Shown here: positions 53,506-56,572 of the stretch, piece after piece
Layout: each line of letters begins with the position of its first letter
How positions within the stretch are numbered: position 1 is the stretch's first letter
From: Bacteroidota bacterium
GTDB lineage: Bacteria > Bacteroidota > Bacteroidia > NS11-12g > UBA9320
Direction: 5' to 3'
Length of the DNA stretch: 56,572 nt
NCBI GenBank assembly: GCA_013359235.1
Contig: JABWCE010000001.1
Span: 274,404 to 330,975, forward strand
Position numbers and translations under genes: made by a program
The notes under the pieces: generated by a model
Databases searched by the model: none
What the model saw: only the letters and a program-made list of their open reading frames with translations
Told to the model about the DNA's origin: nothing

Positions 53506-55007
53506 GAAAGACATTGTCAATATTATTAATTATGGTTTGTTGCGGATTGAACGCCCAACAGGATAACTGTATTTTAAAATCAGGACAATTAAATTTAAGA
53601 ATTAATTCTGACGGAAGACTTGCCGTTTACAATTCAGAGCCATCTTCAGAATTTGTAGAAGGTAGCAATAACCATTTATTCAAATTTATAAATGTTTGGA
53701 TTTCGGGATACGACACATTAAGCAACTTGTACATTACTACTGTAAACGAATTTGCAAACAAAAATGATTACAGCCAAGGACCTATTGATAGTCTTACAAG
53801 TACAGGTTCAGAGCCTGATGATTTTAGAAAAGTATGGCATGTAACTTCTGCCGACATCAATCAACATTTAAAAAATTTCGCAAAACCAGGTTACACACCC
53901 AAAGATGATATAAAAACATGGCCTGCAAATGGATTTGCAAGATTTAACAAATACCTCGCCCCATTTGCCGATAATGACAAAAATGGAAAATATGAACCCG
54001 AAAAAGGCGATTATCCTTTGATAGAAGGAGACAATGCCGCATTTTTCATTTTAAATGACAATTATGCTGAACATAAAGCATCGGGCGGTCAACCATTGAA
54101 AATTGAATTGTACTGTATGCTTTATTCTTACAACAATTTACCAAATACGGTATTTGCTAAATATTACATCAAAAATCTAACAAGTACTGATTATGAAGAT
54201 ATAATAATATCAATAAACACCGCTTTTGAACTTGGAAATTCAAACGACAATTATTGCGGAACATCAGTTACGGCAAATTCAATATTTACGTACAATGGCG
54301 ATGATAACGATGAAAATCATTTCGGAAAAAACAAACCGATAGCATTTATTTCATTTTTAGGAAAAAATATAAGTTCATCAGCTTACATTACAAACGATAC
54401 TGATACTTTATCAGGAATGCCAACTACACCCCAAAGCCACAGATATACAATGGAGGGCAGATGGAAAAATTCAAAAAATATAAGTTTTGGCAATGATGGC
54501 AAAGGAAATAATCAAACTTCAAAATACGTTTATTCTGGCAATACAGACCCAAACTTTGCATCGCAAACATGGGTTGAAAATTCTTTAGCCGGAATGAGAA
54601 CTATGCTTGCAAATACCGAAATAGGACAACTTAAATCAAAAAGCCATATAACCCTTGATTTTGCCATTAGCGGAATTGATAACACAGATAAAAATCCATA
54701 CGATTTTGTATTTGAAAAATCAAATGAAATAAAAAATGTATGGCTTGCAAAAAGTGCAACAATAAAAAAAGTAGAAGATGTAGAAAAATTGTTAATAGTA
54801 AAAAACCCAATACATCAGGGAGAAAATATTTACCAATTTGAATATAAGAATTTTGATAAGATATCGTTGATAAACAGTTATGGAGTATTGATAAAAGAAA
54901 TAAATCCAAAAATAGAAAACGAGCTGAAATTGTACGACACGGGATTGTGTTTCATCAAATACTATTATGAGAATCAAGTTTATATAAAAAAATTAGTAAT
55001 AATTTAA
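53502..55007 (+). CDS. T9SS-secreted protein with divergent sorting domain
   Basis: The 501-residue protein has a signal peptide (MRKTLSILLIMVCCGLNAQ). The N-terminal half includes FRKVWHVTSADINQHL and an Asp-rich FADNDKNGKYEPEKGDYP (about 158-175), a calcium-binding-like loop seen in other T9SS cargos before a beta-sandwich. The last about 75 residues form a drifted type A sorting domain: KNPIHQGENIYQFEYKN, ISLINSYGVLIKEI and DTGLCFIKYYYENQVYIKKL. It starts within the stop of the anti-sigma/barrel gene (ATGA overlap), so it belongs to the sigma-factor operon and could be a partner or cargo sensed by it. No enzyme motif is visible. Confidence 0.78.
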   Translation: MRKTLSILLIMVCCGLNAQQDNCILKSGQLNLRINSDGRLAVYNSEPSSEFVEGSNNHLFKFINVWISGYDTLSNLYITTVNEFANKNDYSQGPIDSLTSTGSEPDDFRKVWHVTSADINQHLKNFAKPGYTPKDDIKTWPANGFARFNKYLAPFADNDKNGKYEPEKGDYPLIEGDNAAFFILNDNYAEHKASGGQPLKIELYCMLYSYNNLPNTVFAKYYIKNLTSTDYEDIIISINTAFELGNSNDNYCGTSVTANSIFTYNGDDNDENHFGKNKPIAFISFLGKNISSSAYITNDTDTLSGMPTTPQSHRYTMEGRWKNSKNISFGNDGKGNNQTSKYVYSGNTDPNFASQTWVENSLAGMRTMLANTEIGQLKSKSHITLDFAISGIDNTDKNPYDFVFEKSNEIKNVWLAKSATIKKVEDVEKLLIVKNPIHQGENIYQFEYKNFDKISLINSYGVLIKEINPKIENELKLYDTGLCFIKYYYENQVYIKKLVII

Positions 55008-55033
55008 ATAAAATTTTTAATTTAGCGCAGTTT

Positions 55034-56572
55034 ATGGTAAAAACATTACAAAACAAATTCAAAACAAACTCAAAAGGTTTTATCCTAAAAATTTTAGGAA
55101 TTTTTATGCTCTTAGGTGTATTATCATCTAATGTGAAAGCAACACACATGATGGGAGCTGATATAACATATTATTGTCTGGGAAACAATAAATTTAATAT
55201 CATCATAAAGCTATACCGAGATTGCAGAGGTGTAGCTATTGGAGCTCCTTCATCAACTATAACTTGTGCAAGTAACAACAATACTATCGCTTCTTTTACC
55301 CCTACAGAAATAAAAGTAAGAGATATTACTCCTACATGTTCATCAACAGGTAAGGCTTGTAATCCTCCAAACACTTATGGAACCGGTAAAGGTATTGAAG
55401 AGCATACGTATTCATATACTTACGATTTTACAACTGTGAAAAAAAATGGATGTTGCAGAGTGAGAATCGGTACAGGTCAATGTTGCAGAAATGGAGCTAT
55501 TACAACTGGTGCAGCAAGTGCTAATTTCTTTACTTATGCAGAGTTTGATATATGCAATGCAAAATGCAACAGTTCTCCATCACTTACTACAGAGCCAATT
55601 GCTTTAATATGTTGTAACCAACCATATTACTACAATAATGGGGCTTCAGATACTACAGATTTAGATTCTTTATCTTATGAATGGGGAAACCCTTTACAAA
55701 GCTGGGGTTCAAATACAACATGGAGTGGTTCATTCAGTTCAAAAATGCCATTCTCGGTTTATTGGCCCTCAGGATATGATAAATCAAAAGGTCCAAAACC
55801 GGATGCTAATCCACCTATTGGATTATATCTTGACCCCGAAACAGGTGACTTGATTTTTACTCCCACAGATTGTAACGAAAGTACTGTTGCAGTAATACAA
55901 GTAACAGAATGGCGAAAAGATTCATCAGGTAAATGGAAAGATATAGGTGTTACAAGGCGTGACGTACAGTTTTGGGTAGAAACCTGCCCCGGAAATAATC
56001 CTCCAACTTTAAACGGACCATATAAGTATGATGTTTGTGCCGGTAATGCAATTTGTTTCACAATAACATCAGACGATAAACAATTTATACCACCACCTCC
56101 CGCCAAAGCAAATCCTCCTGACACAGTGCGATTGACATGGAACAGAGGTATTCCTGGCGGTACTTTCACCATTGTTAACACAAAAGCAAGATTACAAAGT
56201 GGCAAATTTTGCTGGACACCCAAAAAAAATCAAGCCAGTGATTTGCCATATACTTTTACAGTTACAGCCCGCGACAATTCTTGTCCTTTGAATGCAGTAA
56301 CAGTAAAATCATATTCGGTAAAAGTAAAACACATAGCCGAAGCAGACAGAAATGTTGATACATTTGCCTGTGGTAAATATTATGTAGAAAGCAATCCATT
56401 TCCCAATTTTAAAGGTTCACCTTCATATTTTTGGGAGGTAACAGATACCAACAATCAGCTTTTGAATAAAAGCTATTATTACTTTAAGCCGAGCAATAGC
56501 TTGTATTCAAACAAAAAATCAGATACAATTCAGTTTCGCAAAGGTGGCAAATACATTATTCATCACCGCATA
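55034..56572 (+). CDS. large surface protein, paralogue 3 (cut by window end)
   Basis: The frame is open from ATG 55034 to the last base (513 codons) and is truncated only by the window. It has a signal region (about 18-36, ending SSNVKA), then THMMGADITYYCLGNNKFNI, LYRDCRG, NPPNTYGTGKGIEEH, WPSGYDKSKGPKP, PPIGLYLDPETGDLIFTP and EWRKDSSGKWKDIG. These match paralogues 1 and 2; the Cys-rich CCRVRIGTGQCCRNG segment is closer to paralogue 2 and the IPPPPAK segment is closer to paralogue 1. It lies 26 bases after the T9SS cargo gene, so it is likely the fourth gene of the sigma operon. A T9SS sorting domain is expected beyond the window but not seen. Confidence 0.85.
   Translation, partial: MVKTLQNKFKTNSKGFILKILGIFMLLGVLSSNVKATHMMGADITYYCLGNNKFNIIIKLYRDCRGVAIGAPSSTITCASNNNTIASFTPTEIKVRDITPTCSSTGKACNPPNTYGTGKGIEEHTYSYTYDFTTVKKNGCCRVRIGTGQCCRNGAITTGAASANFFTYAEFDICNAKCNSSPSLTTEPIALICCNQPYYYNNGASDTTDLDSLSYEWGNPLQSWGSNTTWSGSFSSKMPFSVYWPSGYDKSKGPKPDANPPIGLYLDPETGDLIFTPTDCNESTVAVIQVTEWRKDSSGKWKDIGVTRRDVQFWVETCPGNNPPTLNGPYKYDVCAGNAICFTITSDDKQFIPPPPAKANPPDTVRLTWNRGIPGGTFTIVNTKARLQSGKFCWTPKKNQASDLPYTFTVTARDNSCPLNAVTVKSYSVKVKHIAEADRNVDTFACGKYYVESNPFPNFKGSPSYFWEVTDTNNQLLNKSYYYFKPSNSLYSNKKSDTIQFRKGGKYIIHHRI

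Overview
The window is AT-rich DNA from a member of the Bacteroidota. Support for this comes from several proteins with type IX secretion (T9SS) C-terminal sorting domains, a DUF3467 gene directly after rpoC, a TamL-type lipoprotein, a Porin_10-type barrel, and repeated matches to the Bacteroidota promoter (-33 TTTG, -7 TAnnTTTG). Genus and order cannot be named from the sequence alone. No CRISPR array, insertion sequence, prophage or rRNA is visible. Genes are tightly packed and no gene-free stretch exceeds about 300 bases.

Layout. 1-13320 is the core information-processing block: a broken tRNA-Thr-like copy at the window edge, tRNA-Thr(TGT)-Tyr(GTA)-Gly(TCC)-Thr(GGT), tuf, tRNA-Trp(CCA), secE, nusG, rplK, rplA, rplJ, rplL, a strong hairpin, rpoB (TTG start), rpoC and DUF3467. 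13445-19039 holds a large CARDB-like T9SS cargo, an NTF2-like lipoprotein, a small promoter-to-terminator RNA unit, and a protein with two OmpA domains. 19036-24706 holds an MFS transporter, a TrmH/SpoU RNA methyltransferase whose 5' end overlaps divergent tamL, and lysA. 24709-32181 runs leftward: prfC, ddl, a PASTA protein, a T9SS cargo, a rhodanese and a seven-heme cytochrome with TPRs. 32263-36990 runs rightward: a divergent cyclophilin lipoprotein, an alpha/beta hydrolase, an FAD amine-oxidase-like protein and an Nramp transporter fused to a universal stress domain.

37082-43654 carries two adjacent large secreted paralogues; a third paralogue (55034 onward) runs off the window. 43670-48645 is a leftward cluster: a DAO-type oxidoreductase, an LtaS-like sulfatase-fold membrane enzyme and a COG2509 dehydrogenase, the last two each overlapping its upstream neighbour by four bases, then a possibly frameshifted small gene and a small membrane protein. 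48704-51411 holds a putative porin and a tandem universal stress protein that converge and overlap. 51636-56572 looks like one operon: an ECF sigma factor, an anti-sigma-like/outer-membrane-barrel fusion, a T9SS cargo and the third large paralogue.

How the parts fit. The left fifth is housekeeping. Much of the rest builds or decorates the cell envelope: peptidoglycan precursors (lysA, ddl), outer-membrane assembly (TamL), porin, OmpA-type anchoring and T9SS surface proteins. The most interesting parts are the sigma/barrel/cargo operon, the promoter-tiny ORF-terminator unit at 17795-17920, the rplL-rpoB hairpin, and a recurring pattern in which the -7 element sits only 4 to 12 bases before the start codon.
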